Source of the DNA: Sphingomonadaceae bacterium
GTDB lineage: Bacteria > Pseudomonadota > Alphaproteobacteria > Sphingomonadales > Sphingomonadaceae
Length of the DNA: 33,709 nt
Reading direction: 5' to 3'
NCBI GenBank assembly: GCA_016462305.1
Contig: JAEMTM010000005.1
Coordinates: forward strand, 1 to 33,709
This document shows positions 24,944-33,700 of the stretch, one piece after another (positions within the stretch are counted from its first letter, which is position 1; every line of letters starts with the position of its first letter). The notes below the pieces were generated by a model. The model searched no databases, was not told the DNA's origin, and worked only from the letters and a program-made list of their open reading frames with translations. A program made the translations under genes and the position numbers.

Positions 24944-25762
24944 TTATACATGGTCGTAATTTTGATGCATTTGCGCGGCGATTTCGCGCACCAGCTTGGC
25001 GGCGACTATGGCCGTTATCTCGTTCACGTCACGCGCGGGGTTAAGTTCGACGATGTCCGCGCCCACGATCCGCGCGCGTTGTTTGGCGATAATGGACAGG
25101 ACTTCGCGGACCGTTAAGCCGCCGGGCTCTGGATGTGCCACGCCGGGCGCTTCGGACGGGTCGATGCCGTCAAGGTCAACGCTGATATATAATGGGCCGT
25201 CAAGGATGGGCACCCTATTGGCGTCGAAGTTCAACATCGGCAGAATTTCGACATTGTAACGGTCCGCTTGTGCGCGGCAGTGCGTATTCAACGTGCGAAT
25301 ACCCACCTGCACGATATGCTGTGCATGGCCCCCTTCCATTATGCGCGCAAAGGGTGATGCATGGCTGCGCGGATTGCCTTCGAAATCGGCATATAGATCG
25401 GGATGCGCATCAAAATGCAGGATGTTCAGCGGTCCATGCCGCGCCGCTAGCGCCGCAACGATGGGGTATGTCACCGCATGGTCACCGCCAAGCAACAGCG
25501 GGATAGCATCTGCCGCCACGCTTTCGGTCACCGCCCGCAGAATTAATGCGTCATCAGCAGCGCAGTCAACGTCCGATAAGGGCAAATCGCCGAGGTCCTT
25601 GAGCATGACGTCCGTGCCAATATCAAGGCCGGATTGCGCGGATAGATTGCCCCGGTCGCTCCACAATGCCGCGCGGATGGCCGGTGGTGCCAATGCTGCA
25701 CCGCGCGCGAATGAACTGTTCTGATCAGTCGGCAAGCCGATAAGATGAATGATGGGCCCCAT
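24944..25762 (-). CDS. ureohydrolase (arginase/agmatinase family)
   Basis: Manganese-dependent hydrolase that releases urea from a guanidino compound, 272 residues. The three metal motifs are present in order: GGDHAV (His95), HFDAHPD (Asp118, His120, Asp122) and SVDLDGIDP (Asp196, Asp198). The protein is slightly shorter than most agmatinases and arginases (about 300 residues). The substrate could be arginine, agmatine, formiminoglutamate or guanidinobutyrate; the sequence does not decide and no speA or hut gene is nearby. It starts at ATG 25762, has no strong ribosome-binding site, and is followed by the GST gene after 18 bases. Confidence 0.85.
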   Translation of the reverse strand: MGPIIHLIGLPTDQNSSFARGAALAPPAIRAALWSDRGNLSAQSGLDIGTDVMLKDLGDLPLSDVDCAADDALILRAVTESVAADAIPLLLGGDHAVTYPIVAALAARHGPLNILHFDAHPDLYADFEGNPRSHASPFARIMEGGHAQHIVQVGIRTLNTHCRAQADRYNVEILPMLNFDANRVPILDGPLYISVDLDGIDPSEAPGVAHPEPGGLTVREVLSIIAKQRARIVGADIVELNPARDVNEITAIVAAKLVREIAAQMHQNYDHV

Positions 25763-25801
25763 GCCGACCGTTGTGCCCCAGCCATTGCGCCTGTCAAGAA
25801 C

Positions 25802-25815
25802 TTAGGGTCAGGACC
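25802..25815. repeat. 14-base repeated element, copy 2
   Basis: TTAGGGTCAGGACC occurs here between the ureohydrolase and recA genes and again, identical, at 8468-8481, where it overlaps the pckA stop. The core GGTC-AG-GACC is a perfect small dyad. Two exact copies of 14 bases in 34 kb are not expected by chance, so it is probably a dispersed intergenic element. Confidence 0.5.
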
Positions 25816-25841
25816 ACTTAAATCCACCTGCACATAAATGA

Positions 25842-25867
25842 CCCGCCCCGGGGTGGACCAGGGCGGG
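25842..25867 (-). terminator. possible terminator hairpin of recA
   Basis: CCCGCCC and GGGCGGG arms enclose a 12-base loop, 46-71 bases after the recA stop. On the minus strand it is followed by TCATTTATG, which is not a true T-run, so it may be only a stabilising or attenuating hairpin. Confidence 0.35.
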
Positions 25868-25912
25868 CCGAAAGCAGCAGCCTCAGGCAAGGCCACGCTT
25901 GTTCGTCAATTC

Positions 25913-26992
25913 TTAAACGTCGTCGTCTGCGTCTGGCCCGGTCATCAGGACCTCAGCGACTTCTTCTGTCTTGCCGCGAATGGCGGCTTCCAACCGGGCC
26001 GCAACCTCCGGATTTTCGGTCAGATAGTTTTTTGAATTCTCACGACCTTGGCCAATACGGATCGAATCATAGCTAAACCAACTACCCGATTTTTCGACCA
26101 ATCCCGCCTTCACCCCCAGATCGAGCAGCTCACCCGTTTTGGAAATGCCTTCGCCATACATGATGTCAAATTCGACCTGTTTGAATGGCGGCGCGACCTT
26201 GTTCTTCACAACCTTCACGCGGGTCGTGTTGCCAACAATATCTTCGCCTGCCTTGATCTGGCCTGTGCGGCGAATGTCCAAACGCACCGATGCGTAGAAT
26301 TTCAACGCATTGCCGCCCGTTGTGGTTTCTGGCGAACCATACATCACCCCGATCTTCATACGAATCTGGTTGATGAAGATGACCATGCAGTTCGACCGGC
26401 TGATCGAACCTGTAATCTTGCGCAGTGCTTGGCTCATCAACCGCGCTTGCAAACCCACATGGCTGTCGCCCATTTCGCCTTCGATTTCCGCGCGCGGGAC
26501 AAGTGCCGCGACCGAGTCGATGACGATGATGTCCACGGCGTTTGAGCGCACCAAAGTGTCGGCAATCTCAAGCGCTTGTTCACCCGTATCTGGTTGCGAC
26601 ACGATCAAATTGTCCACATCGACGCCCAGCTTCTTCGCATAGCCGGGATCAAGCGCATGCTCTGCGTCGATGAATGCCGCCGTGCCGCCTGCCTTTTGCG
26701 CCTCTGCAATCACGTGCAGGGTCAATGTCGTCTTACCCGAACTTTCAGGGCCATAAATTTCAATCACGCGTCCCTTGGGCAATCCACCAATGCCAAGCGC
26801 GATGTCCAACCCAAGCGAACCCGTCGACACAGCATCAATGCTAATCGCTTCACGACTGCCGAGCTTCATCGCCGAACCCTTGCCAAATGCGCGATCAATC
26901 TGCGCCAAGGCTGCTTCTAGTGCCTTTTCACGTTCCGAATTTTTCATACCGTTTGCCTGATTCCCATCAATTATCTTGAGACTAGCTGCCAT
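25913..26992 (-). CDS. recA: recombinase RecA
   Basis: Central homologous recombination protein and LexA/SOS co-protease, 359 residues. Walker A GPESSGKT is at 81-88. The Walker B region IIVIDSVAALVPRAEIEGEMGD, the L1 region SHVGLQARLMSQALRK and the L2 segment FINQIRMKIGVMYGSPETTTGGNALKFYASVRLDIRR are intact. I chose ATG 26992 (MAASLK), which has GGAG seven bases upstream; longer frames reach into the promoter, and ATG 26947 would remove a conserved leader. It is regulated by the SOS box just upstream. cckA lies upstream on the same strand, but the SOS promoter implies separate control. Confidence 0.98.
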   Translation of the reverse strand: MAASLKIIDGNQANGMKNSEREKALEAALAQIDRAFGKGSAMKLGSREAISIDAVSTGSLGLDIALGIGGLPKGRVIEIYGPESSGKTTLTLHVIAEAQKAGGTAAFIDAEHALDPGYAKKLGVDVDNLIVSQPDTGEQALEIADTLVRSNAVDIIVIDSVAALVPRAEIEGEMGDSHVGLQARLMSQALRKITGSISRSNCMVIFINQIRMKIGVMYGSPETTTGGNALKFYASVRLDIRRTGQIKAGEDIVGNTTRVKVVKNKVAPPFKQVEFDIMYGEGISKTGELLDLGVKAGLVEKSGSWFSYDSIRIGQGRENSKNYLTENPEVAARLEAAIRGKTEEVAEVLMTGPDADDDV

Positions 26993-27046
26993 TTTTCCAC
27001 TCCTTAGCGTCATGCCTATTCCGAAAGACTTCCCCGGAACACCACC

Positions 27047-27084
27047 TGTGTACGCCTTCTGTTCCAAAAGAACAAGAGTGGAAC
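27047..27084 (-). promoter_or_regulatory. recA promoter with LexA (SOS) box
   Basis: GAAC-N7-GAAC at 27070-27084 (GTTC-N7-GTTC on the coding strand) is exactly the alphaproteobacterial LexA operator. It overlaps a plausible promoter on the minus strand: TTGTTC (-35, 27070-27075), 17 bases, TACACA (-10, 27047-27052). LexA binding there would block RNA polymerase, so recA should be SOS-induced. Confidence 0.85.
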
Positions 27085-27118
27085 AAAAAAATTTACATCT
27101 TGTATTTCAATATCTAAT

Positions 27119-29527
27119 CTAATCATCCTTCGCAAGCGCGTCGTGAACTGCTTCGGCGATTTGCTGAACGGAAAACGGCTTAGCCAAGAACGCGACATTG
27201 TCGAGGCTGATCGTTTCGCGTAATTGCTCCTCGGCATAGCCAGATATGAACAGCAACCGGATATCGCCATAACTTTCGCGCAATCGCCGTGCCATCGATG
27301 GCCCATCCAAATTGGGCATCACAACATCGGAAACGACCAAGTCGTAACGCTTCCCGTCGGCGAAGAGTTTAAGCGCTTGTTCACCATCATTCGCGGTTTC
27401 CACCACATAGCCTTGCCGGGCCAGCGCCCGTTCAGCCACGGCGCGCACCATATCCTCGTCCTCAACGATTAATATCCGGCCACTGCCCCAAAAGTCCTTT
27501 GGCTTGTACAATTCGCGCTTCGCGACTTCAGGCGTCGGAATTTCGCCCCGGTGGACCGGCAGGAAGATGTCAAACCGCGTTCCATTTCCCAGTTGGGAGT
27601 CTGCAAAAATAAATCCGCCAGATTGTTTGACGATGCCGTATACCGTTGACAGGCCAAGCCCTGTGCCTTTGCCCATTTCCTTGGTCGTGAAAAACGGTTC
27701 GAATATCTTCGACAGATTTTCTTTCGGGATGCCGACACCGCTGTCTTCGACAGACAGTTGGACATAATCACCGATTGGCAAAAACTCTCTGCCCATTGCG
27801 GCAACTTCGCTTTGGCTGACAGCGACGGTGCTGATGTGTACGACGCCACCCTTGGGCATAGCGTCACGCGCATTCACGCCCAGGTTGATGATAACTTGTT
27901 CAAGCTGCCCCGGGTCAGCCCGCACTGCGCCAACGCCGCGCCCATGATGCACCTCAAGCCGCACGGTTTCGCCCAAAAGTCGCTTCAACAGGCTGGAGAC
28001 ATCGGCCACCACATTGGCGAGTTGCACGATTTGCGGACGCAGCGTCTGCTGACGCGAAAAGGCCAGTAACTGGCGCGTCAGGCTCGCCGCACGGTTGGAG
28101 TTATTCTTAATCTGCTGAATATCGTCATAATCGCTGTCGCCCGGCTGATGTCGCAACAGCATCAGGTCGCAATAGCCAATGATCGCGGTTAGGATATTGT
28201 TAAAGTCATGCGCGACGCCACCTGCAAGCTGGCCAATGGATTCCATCTTGGTCTGCTGCGCGACTTGGCGTTTCAGTGCAATCTCTTCGCTATTATCCTT
28301 CAGCCCGAGCAGCACCGCAGCCTCACCTAGTCCGCGCACGCCAGCGATTGACAAAGCGATCACCTCGTCGGGCCGCTCCTTCAGCCGAATGGCGATGTCG
28401 CCTGAAGTTACTGCGCCGCTGCCGTATCGCCGAATGCTATCAAGGACCGCGCCTTTGTCCTCGTTGATGACAAGATCGCCCGGATAAGGCGGCAATTTAT
28501 CTGCCTGCACATCAAGCACGCGCGCGAAGGCGTCATTGGCAAACAGGAACCGTCCGTCGCGATCAACCAGCGCAAGCCCAAGTGGAAGCGTCGACAGCAA
28601 TTGTTCCACATGCGCCAGCGCCAAACCGCGATCAACTTTCACGCCTTCTTCATCGACCGCGAGCAAAAGCGCGGCGCTTTCGGCATTTTCTTCGTTCAAA
28701 GGGACGTGCAGCAACCGGATCGGCAAACCCCGGCGCCCCTCACGTTCAAAATACACGCTGCCTTTTTCATCCATCCGGACAAAATCGGCAAAGAGCTGAC
28801 CAAGAATAGGCTCCATATCCGTGCCCGTCGCGCGCAATGTAAAGGCGGCATTGGCCGCACGCACTGCGCCATCGGCGCTCACGGCGACCGCCATCACGCC
28901 GCTGCTGGACATCGCCCGGCCAATGCGCCCCGTAATCACCTCAATCGCGCGGCGTTCAATGGCGATCTCCTCTACCGCCGCCAAATGCCACATCAGATAT
29001 TCATCGGCCATGCCGGCTCGAGCGACCTTTACACTGAAGGTTCTGCCTTCTTGAACGATCATTGCAATATCCGCGCTTCCGTCGCGCCATGCGGCACGGC
29101 CTGCGGCAACAAGCAATGCGCGATTGACGTCATCGACGCCAAGGTCTGGTGGCGCTTTCAATCCCGGAAAGGCTATTGTGTAATGGTCATTGGCGCAGAC
29201 CAAACGGCCGGCCCGGTCGCTGATCGCGATGGCAGCATTGCTCATCTGAGTCGCGGCATGGGTTATCGACCAGTCAGGCACCGACAATTCAGGCGCGTTG
29301 TCGACAGAAGGTCCGCTACGGAAAAAATATATGAGGCCGACGGCGGCGATTATCGTTGCAGCGCATGATCCCAACAGGATGATATTTTCCGTCGAAAACC
29401 ACAGAATTATGAGCGACAATAGGGTCGCCAGCACCACGACCCCGATCTTTTGAAAATCCAGCCGCGGATAGGCATCGACATCCCCGCCAAGCATCTGAAA
29501 ATCAGTCGGCGACGGTATCTTGTTCAA
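27119..29527 (-). CDS. cckA: hybrid sensor histidine kinase CckA
   Basis: Cell-cycle hybrid kinase of 802 residues that phosphorylates CtrA and CpdR through ChpT in alphaproteobacteria. Two N-terminal membrane helices (about 28-45 and 49-68) are followed by PAS-like sensor regions (about 95-420). The HisKA domain has His440 in AHDFNNILTAIIGYCDLML, the HATPase domain has NLGVNARDAMP and GTGLGLSTVYG, and the receiver domain (about 683-800) has Asp734 in VSDVVMPNLDG and Lys783. The HDFNNIL box and the attached receiver are the CckA hallmarks. The start codon is TTG 29527 with AAGGGG five bases upstream; the first ATG (29494) has no such site. Confidence 0.93.
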   Translation of the reverse strand: MNKIPSPTDFQMLGGDVDAYPRLDFQKIGVVVLATLLSLIILWFSTENIILLGSCAATIIAAVGLIYFFRSGPSVDNAPELSVPDWSITHAATQMSNAAIAISDRAGRLVCANDHYTIAFPGLKAPPDLGVDDVNRALLVAAGRAAWRDGSADIAMIVQEGRTFSVKVARAGMADEYLMWHLAAVEEIAIERRAIEVITGRIGRAMSSSGVMAVAVSADGAVRAANAAFTLRATGTDMEPILGQLFADFVRMDEKGSVYFEREGRRGLPIRLLHVPLNEENAESAALLLAVDEEGVKVDRGLALAHVEQLLSTLPLGLALVDRDGRFLFANDAFARVLDVQADKLPPYPGDLVINEDKGAVLDSIRRYGSGAVTSGDIAIRLKERPDEVIALSIAGVRGLGEAAVLLGLKDNSEEIALKRQVAQQTKMESIGQLAGGVAHDFNNILTAIIGYCDLMLLRHQPGDSDYDDIQQIKNNSNRAASLTRQLLAFSRQQTLRPQIVQLANVVADVSSLLKRLLGETVRLEVHHGRGVGAVRADPGQLEQVIINLGVNARDAMPKGGVVHISTVAVSQSEVAAMGREFLPIGDYVQLSVEDSGVGIPKENLSKIFEPFFTTKEMGKGTGLGLSTVYGIVKQSGGFIFADSQLGNGTRFDIFLPVHRGEIPTPEVAKRELYKPKDFWGSGRILIVEDEDMVRAVAERALARQGYVVETANDGEQALKLFADGKRYDLVVSDVVMPNLDGPSMARRLRESYGDIRLLFISGYAEEQLRETISLDNVAFLAKPFSVQQIAEAVHDALAKDD

Positions 29528-29664
29528 AACGGCCCCTTACCCGATAAAATCGTGCGGCTCAAACTTACGGCACAGTTTACCATAGCCATGGGCTGGAACG
29601 CATCCTACCGTTTGTCAAGATTTCGTGATCGCCATGCAGGTTCTGCCTCTTACTTACCTAAACT

Positions 29665-30231
29665 TCATCTGCCCGACGCAAGTGACTTGGACCGACGACG
29701 CCATTTGGCACTTACGCGCCAACGCCAAAACCAGGCGGAGATGAAATAGCCAATGGCGGCCATCCCAATCGAAATAATTGCCAGCCCCGCTATCCCCTGA
29801 ACGAGTGCAAGTGGCGCTTCATTCCAGACATAATCACCCCAAGCGGATAAGGGCGCAGCCGTTTCAATGAGTTCATAAAAGCGTCCGGAACCATTGTTTA
29901 ACCGCAAAACGGATTCACCGACATAGACCGACCCGAAGAGGATAAACGGCGTGGTCGCTGGCATGCTGAGAAAAGTCATCGCCGCGCCGATGGGAATATT
30001 GGCACGGAGCGGCAGCGCCAATAATGCCACGCCAGCAATTTGGACGCCGGGTATCAGCAGGAAAATGCCGACGAGCAAGCCAAGCGCGACGCCGCGCGGC
30101 ACCGAACGGCGCGTAAATCGCCACAATGCCGGGTGGAAAACGCGTTGCGCAAAAGGACGCAGAAAACGGCTGCGTTCAAAGCTGTCGCGAGTCGGCGCTT
30201 GCTTATGTAACCAGGCGTTGAATTTGCTCAT
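29665..30231 (-). CDS. DUF2062 membrane protein
   Basis: Protein of 188 residues of the DUF2062 family, function unknown. A basic N-terminal segment (about 1-45) precedes a hydrophobic helical region. The family block SVPRGVALGLLVGIFLLIPGVQIAG lies near 43-70, with a further MPATTPFILFGSVYVGE segment near 88-107 and a last membrane helix at about 145-170. It ends in a strongly basic tail. The ATG overlaps the smpB stop (ATGA at 30228-30231), so it is co-translated with smpB. Nothing in the sequence suggests an enzyme. Confidence 0.85.
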   Translation of the reverse strand: MSKFNAWLHKQAPTRDSFERSRFLRPFAQRVFHPALWRFTRRSVPRGVALGLLVGIFLLIPGVQIAGVALLALPLRANIPIGAAMTFLSMPATTPFILFGSVYVGESVLRLNNGSGRFYELIETAAPLSAWGDYVWNEAPLALVQGIAGLAIISIGMAAIGYFISAWFWRWRVSAKWRRRSKSLASGR

Positions 30232-30710
30232 CCGCGATCCCGCATAATTCGTCCTTGTTCGCGCTTCCAGTCACGCTCTTTTTCCGTCGCACGCTTGTCT
30301 GGGGCCTTTTTACCCTTTGCCAAAGCCAGTTCCACTTTCGCCCTACCCCGGCCATTGAAGTAAATCGACAGCGGCACGAGCGTCATACCTTGACGCATGA
30401 CCGCTCCATGCAGCTTGTTTATTTCACGTTCATTAAGCAGCAACTTGCGCGGGCGCTTCGGTTCGTGGTTGAAACGGTTGCCATGACTGAATTCAGGAAT
30501 ATTGGCATTAATCAGCCAAATTTGATCATCACGAACTTCGGCGTAACTCTCGGCAATTGACCCTTCGCCAAAACGAAGTGACTTTACCTCCGTACCAGTC
30601 AGGACAATGCCAGCTTCATATTTGTCATCAATATGAAAATCATAGCGCGCCCGCCGGTTTTCGGCGACCGTTTTGACCTTGTTAAATGCTTCCGGCTTTG
30701 GACGAGTCAT
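30228..30710 (-). CDS. smpB: SsrA-binding protein SmpB
   Basis: Binds tmRNA and delivers it to stalled ribosomes in trans-translation. The 160-residue protein shows the family blocks ENRRARYDFHID, GIVLTGTEVKSLR, LINANIPEFSHGN and HEPKRPRKLLL. A basic C-terminal tail (KGKKAPDKRATEKERDWKREQGRI) inserts in the mRNA channel. Its ATG overlaps the dapA stop by one base (TAATG) and its stop overlaps the DUF2062 start. The dapA-smpB neighbourhood is common in alphaproteobacteria. No tmRNA gene is in the window. Confidence 0.97.
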   Translation of the reverse strand: MTRPKPEAFNKVKTVAENRRARYDFHIDDKYEAGIVLTGTEVKSLRFGEGSIAESYAEVRDDQIWLINANIPEFSHGNRFNHEPKRPRKLLLNEREINKLHGAVMRQGMTLVPLSIYFNGRGRAKVELALAKGKKAPDKRATEKERDWKREQGRIMRDRG

Positions 30711-31585
30711 TAGATCAGACCTGCATTCTCCAAGGCGGCATCAACCTGACGACGGCTCGCCTCACTCGGCGGTGTCATTGGCAAACGCAACTCCGTCGGG
30801 AAGCCTTCGATTACCCGAGACAAAGCATATTTGATTGGACCGGGGGACGCATCAGAAAACAATGCCAAATGCAAGGGATAGAGCTTGTCGTTCAGCTTAC
30901 GCGCCAAATCATAGTCACCCGATGCACAAGCCGCCTGAAACTCTGCGCATAGCTTCGGCGCGACATTCGCCGTCACCGAAATACAGCCTTTGCCGCCTGC
31001 CGCATTGAACGCGAGCGACTGTTCATCGACGCCTGACAACAGACAGAAGTCCGGCCCACAGGCCAAACGGTGGTCGGTGACACGCGGCATGTCGCCACTG
31101 GCATCCTTAATGCCGATTATGGTTGGCAACTTTGCCAGACGGGCGACGGTTTCCGGTTCAATATCCGTCACCGTGCGCGCCGGCACATTGTAGAGCAATA
31201 TCGGCAGATCGTTCTTTTTCGTCATATGTTCGAAATGCGCGTAAATGCCCTCTTGATTTGGCCGGTTGTAATAAGGCGCAACCACAAGCCCAGCGGCGGC
31301 CCCGCTTTTCTTAGAAAAGTTGAGGTGCAGGACAGCGTTGTTTGTGTCGTTTGAACCGCAACCCGCGATGACAGGCACGCGCCCGGCGGCTTGCTCAATG
31401 CATATCTCAATGACACGATGATGCTCCGCGTTAGACAGTGTCGATGCCTCTCCGGTGGTTCCTGCGGGCACAAGCGCACTTGAGCCTTGTTCGATTTGCC
31501 AATCGATTAATGCCCGAAAATGCTTTTCGCTAAACGCTCCGTCGCAAAAAGGAGTCACTAGAGCCGGTATTGATCCGGAAAACAT
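30710..31585 (-). CDS. dapA: 4-hydroxy-tetrahydrodipicolinate synthase
   Basis: Condenses pyruvate and aspartate semialdehyde, the first committed step to diaminopimelate and lysine, feeding peptidoglycan. The 291-residue TIM barrel has the Schiff-base lysine Lys160 in IIGIKDASGD, the Thr43-Thr44 pair in PAGTTGEASTL and Tyr132 in LLYNVPART. It also has the PYYNRPNQEG segment with the second catalytic tyrosine. These match E. coli Lys161, Thr44-Thr45 and Tyr133. It starts a tight minus-strand transcript with smpB and DUF2062. No strong ribosome-binding site is seen before ATG 31585. Confidence 0.97.
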   Translation of the reverse strand: MFSGSIPALVTPFCDGAFSEKHFRALIDWQIEQGSSALVPAGTTGEASTLSNAEHHRVIEICIEQAAGRVPVIAGCGSNDTNNAVLHLNFSKKSGAAAGLVVAPYYNRPNQEGIYAHFEHMTKKNDLPILLYNVPARTVTDIEPETVARLAKLPTIIGIKDASGDMPRVTDHRLACGPDFCLLSGVDEQSLAFNAAGGKGCISVTANVAPKLCAEFQAACASGDYDLARKLNDKLYPLHLALFSDASPGPIKYALSRVIEGFPTELRLPMTPPSEASRRQVDAALENAGLI

Positions 31586-31672
31586 ATTAAATGACTTTCA
31601 TTTTGATCCAAATTGAACGCTAGTCTTATTATAGTCGCTCGTTCAGCGATTGATAAGGTTGGGGTCCATAAT
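31586..31672 (+). promoter_or_regulatory. divergent region dapA / lytic transglycosylase
   Basis: An 87-base, A/T-rich gap between divergent genes. On the plus strand TTGATC (31603-31608) and TATTAT (31627-31632), 18 bases apart, make a reasonable sigma70-like promoter for the transglycosylase gene. The dapA promoter must lie in the same stretch on the other strand but is not clear. Confidence 0.35.
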
Positions 31673-33700
31673 ATGTCCGGCATGGTAAAGCACCTTCTTT
31701 CAGCATCAGCTCTCATTATTTCATTCGCGGCACTCGCCTCCGCGCAGCAACCCGATGGGATCATATGGAAACCCGGCACTGGCGGCGGACAAATGTCCCC
31801 GCCATCTGGACAACCACTGTCTACACCCGTCATTTTCGACTCAAGCGAGGGCAAAATCCCCGCCGCGCTGCAGCGTTGGAAAATGTTAAGCGCACCCGGC
31901 AATTATAGCTTTAACGATTATGCCTCATTTTTGATGCTGTACCCCGATTGGCCAAATAGCGAGGAGATGCGGCAGAAAGCTGAACAGGCGATAAATCCGC
32001 TGTCTTACTCTCCTAACCAAATAGTGGCTTATTTTGACCGCTTGCCGCCAGTCACCAATGAAGGCCGCGCAAAATTTGCATTGGCGCTGGATAGCGTTGG
32101 CGACAAGGCGCGTGCCCAAGCAGTAGCGCGCGAGGCTTGGCGCGGTGGCGCACTGAGCGACGAAGATGAAGGGCGGGTTTTCCGCATTGCCAACGGCACG
32201 TTGACATCCGCCGACCATGATGCACGAATCGACCGGCTGCTATGGTCAGGATCGACGCGCGGCGCCGAACGCTGGATCGCATTCACCTCGCCGCAGCGTC
32301 GCCCTGCGTTTGTCGCTGCGCTTGCAACACGGATGAAGGCACAAGATGCCGACTTGAAGGTGCAAGAAGCAGGCGCTTCAGCGAATAACGAGGCCAGTCT
32401 GCTGGCGGCGCGGGCGGACGCGATGCGCGCTGCTGGTGACGGCTTTGCTGTGCGCGAATTGCTTGCAAACCGGGGGAATCTGGTCGCACCGGTGCCCGTC
32501 CCCAAGGATTGGTACCAATTGCTACTCACGCATGCCCGCGCTGCCGAAATGGACGGCCAATTTGACGTGGCATATCGCATCGCCTCGCGTGTGGACGACG
32601 CCGTCCCTGCTGGCCTTGTCATGGCGGACCAAGATCTGCCGACGCGGGATCGCTATACCAGCCTCACTTGGCTGGCCGGATCGGTGGCTATGGACCGTTT
32701 GGGCCGCCCGCGTGATGCCGTAAACATGTTCGAACGCTATGCAACTGCCGCAAAAACCGCACAAACCCGATCAAAGGGTTTTTATTGGGCGGGCAAGGCC
32801 GCAACAAAGGCGGGCGACCCGTCAAGCGCGACGCTTTATTATGAAAAAGCAGCGGCCTATTATGAAAGCTTTTTTGGCCAGTTGTCTTTGGAGCAGCTAC
32901 GTCGGGCCTTACCGCAAGTTCCGCGTGTGGCGGCTACCCCGCCTGTTCTGGCGGACGGGAATCTTCCCCCTGTGCATTTGGCGGCGGCGCTGGCCGCAAA
33001 ATATGGTAGCTGGCGTGACCAAAGCAATTTTTTCAGGGCCATTGCCCGCCACGCGGATGACCGTGACGCTTACACGGCTGCAATTGGCCTGTCGCAAGCG
33101 CTTGGCCGTCCGGATTTAGCGGTCATGGCGGGTCGTGCAGCGCGCAGCGATGGCATCCCCGATTTGCTGGGTAACAGCTACCCCATTGTCAATGTTCCAG
33201 CGGCGCATAGCCAGACTTGGACGCTCGCCCATGCGATCATGCGTCAGGAAAGCCAGTTTGACCGCGCCGCCGTCAGCCACGCAGGGGCACGCGGCCTGAT
33301 GCAATTGATGCCCGGAACCGCGCGGGAGACATCGGGCAAAATCTCAATGGCCTATCGTCCTGATGCGCTGACCATTGATACCGATTACAACATCGCCTTG
33401 GGTGCCACCTATATTGAGCGCATGCTCGATTATTATGACGGAAGCTATCCCTTGGCCATTGCCGCATATAATGGCGGCCCGGGTAACGTGAACAAATGGC
33501 TCCGCGCCTATGGCGACCCACGCACAGGCAGTATCGATATGATGGATTGGATTGAGAAAATCCCGCTCAGCGAAACCCGCGATTATGTCTACCGCGTTTT
33601 GGAAAATGCGGTGATGTATGACCATCTCCACCCCGAAAAGGCACGGGTGCAGTCATCTACGCCACTGAGCGCCTATTTGGGCAAATCGACACCGGGTTGA
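31673..33700 (+). CDS. lytic murein transglycosylase (SLT family)
   Basis: Predicted periplasmic peptidoglycan-cleaving enzyme of 675 residues that breaks the MurNAc-GlcNAc bond and forms 1,6-anhydro ends. A signal peptide (MVKHLLSASALIISFAALASA) leads a long alpha-helical superhelical domain (about 40-500) similar in type to the U and L domains of Slt70. The C-terminal SLT domain has the catalytic Glu526 in MRQESQFDRAA, the GARGLMQLMPGTA segment and IAAYNGGPGNVNKWL. ATG 31673 has a G-rich site (GGGG) about 8 bases upstream; ATG 31682 is also possible. It is divergent from dapA, which supplies the cell-wall precursor diaminopimelate. Confidence 0.92.
   Translation: MSGMVKHLLSASALIISFAALASAQQPDGIIWKPGTGGGQMSPPSGQPLSTPVIFDSSEGKIPAALQRWKMLSAPGNYSFNDYASFLMLYPDWPNSEEMRQKAEQAINPLSYSPNQIVAYFDRLPPVTNEGRAKFALALDSVGDKARAQAVAREAWRGGALSDEDEGRVFRIANGTLTSADHDARIDRLLWSGSTRGAERWIAFTSPQRRPAFVAALATRMKAQDADLKVQEAGASANNEASLLAARADAMRAAGDGFAVRELLANRGNLVAPVPVPKDWYQLLLTHARAAEMDGQFDVAYRIASRVDDAVPAGLVMADQDLPTRDRYTSLTWLAGSVAMDRLGRPRDAVNMFERYATAAKTAQTRSKGFYWAGKAATKAGDPSSATLYYEKAAAYYESFFGQLSLEQLRRALPQVPRVAATPPVLADGNLPPVHLAAALAAKYGSWRDQSNFFRAIARHADDRDAYTAAIGLSQALGRPDLAVMAGRAARSDGIPDLLGNSYPIVNVPAAHSQTWTLAHAIMRQESQFDRAAVSHAGARGLMQLMPGTARETSGKISMAYRPDALTIDTDYNIALGATYIERMLDYYDGSYPLAIAAYNGGPGNVNKWLRAYGDPRTGSIDMMDWIEKIPLSETRDYVYRVLENAVMYDHLHPEKARVQSSTPLSAYLGKSTPG

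Noticed and set aside
28601..29368. Plus-strand open frame of 255 codons opposite cckA
   Set aside because: Antisense shadow of the PAS-like region of CckA, rich in His and Arg with low-complexity character and no family resemblance.
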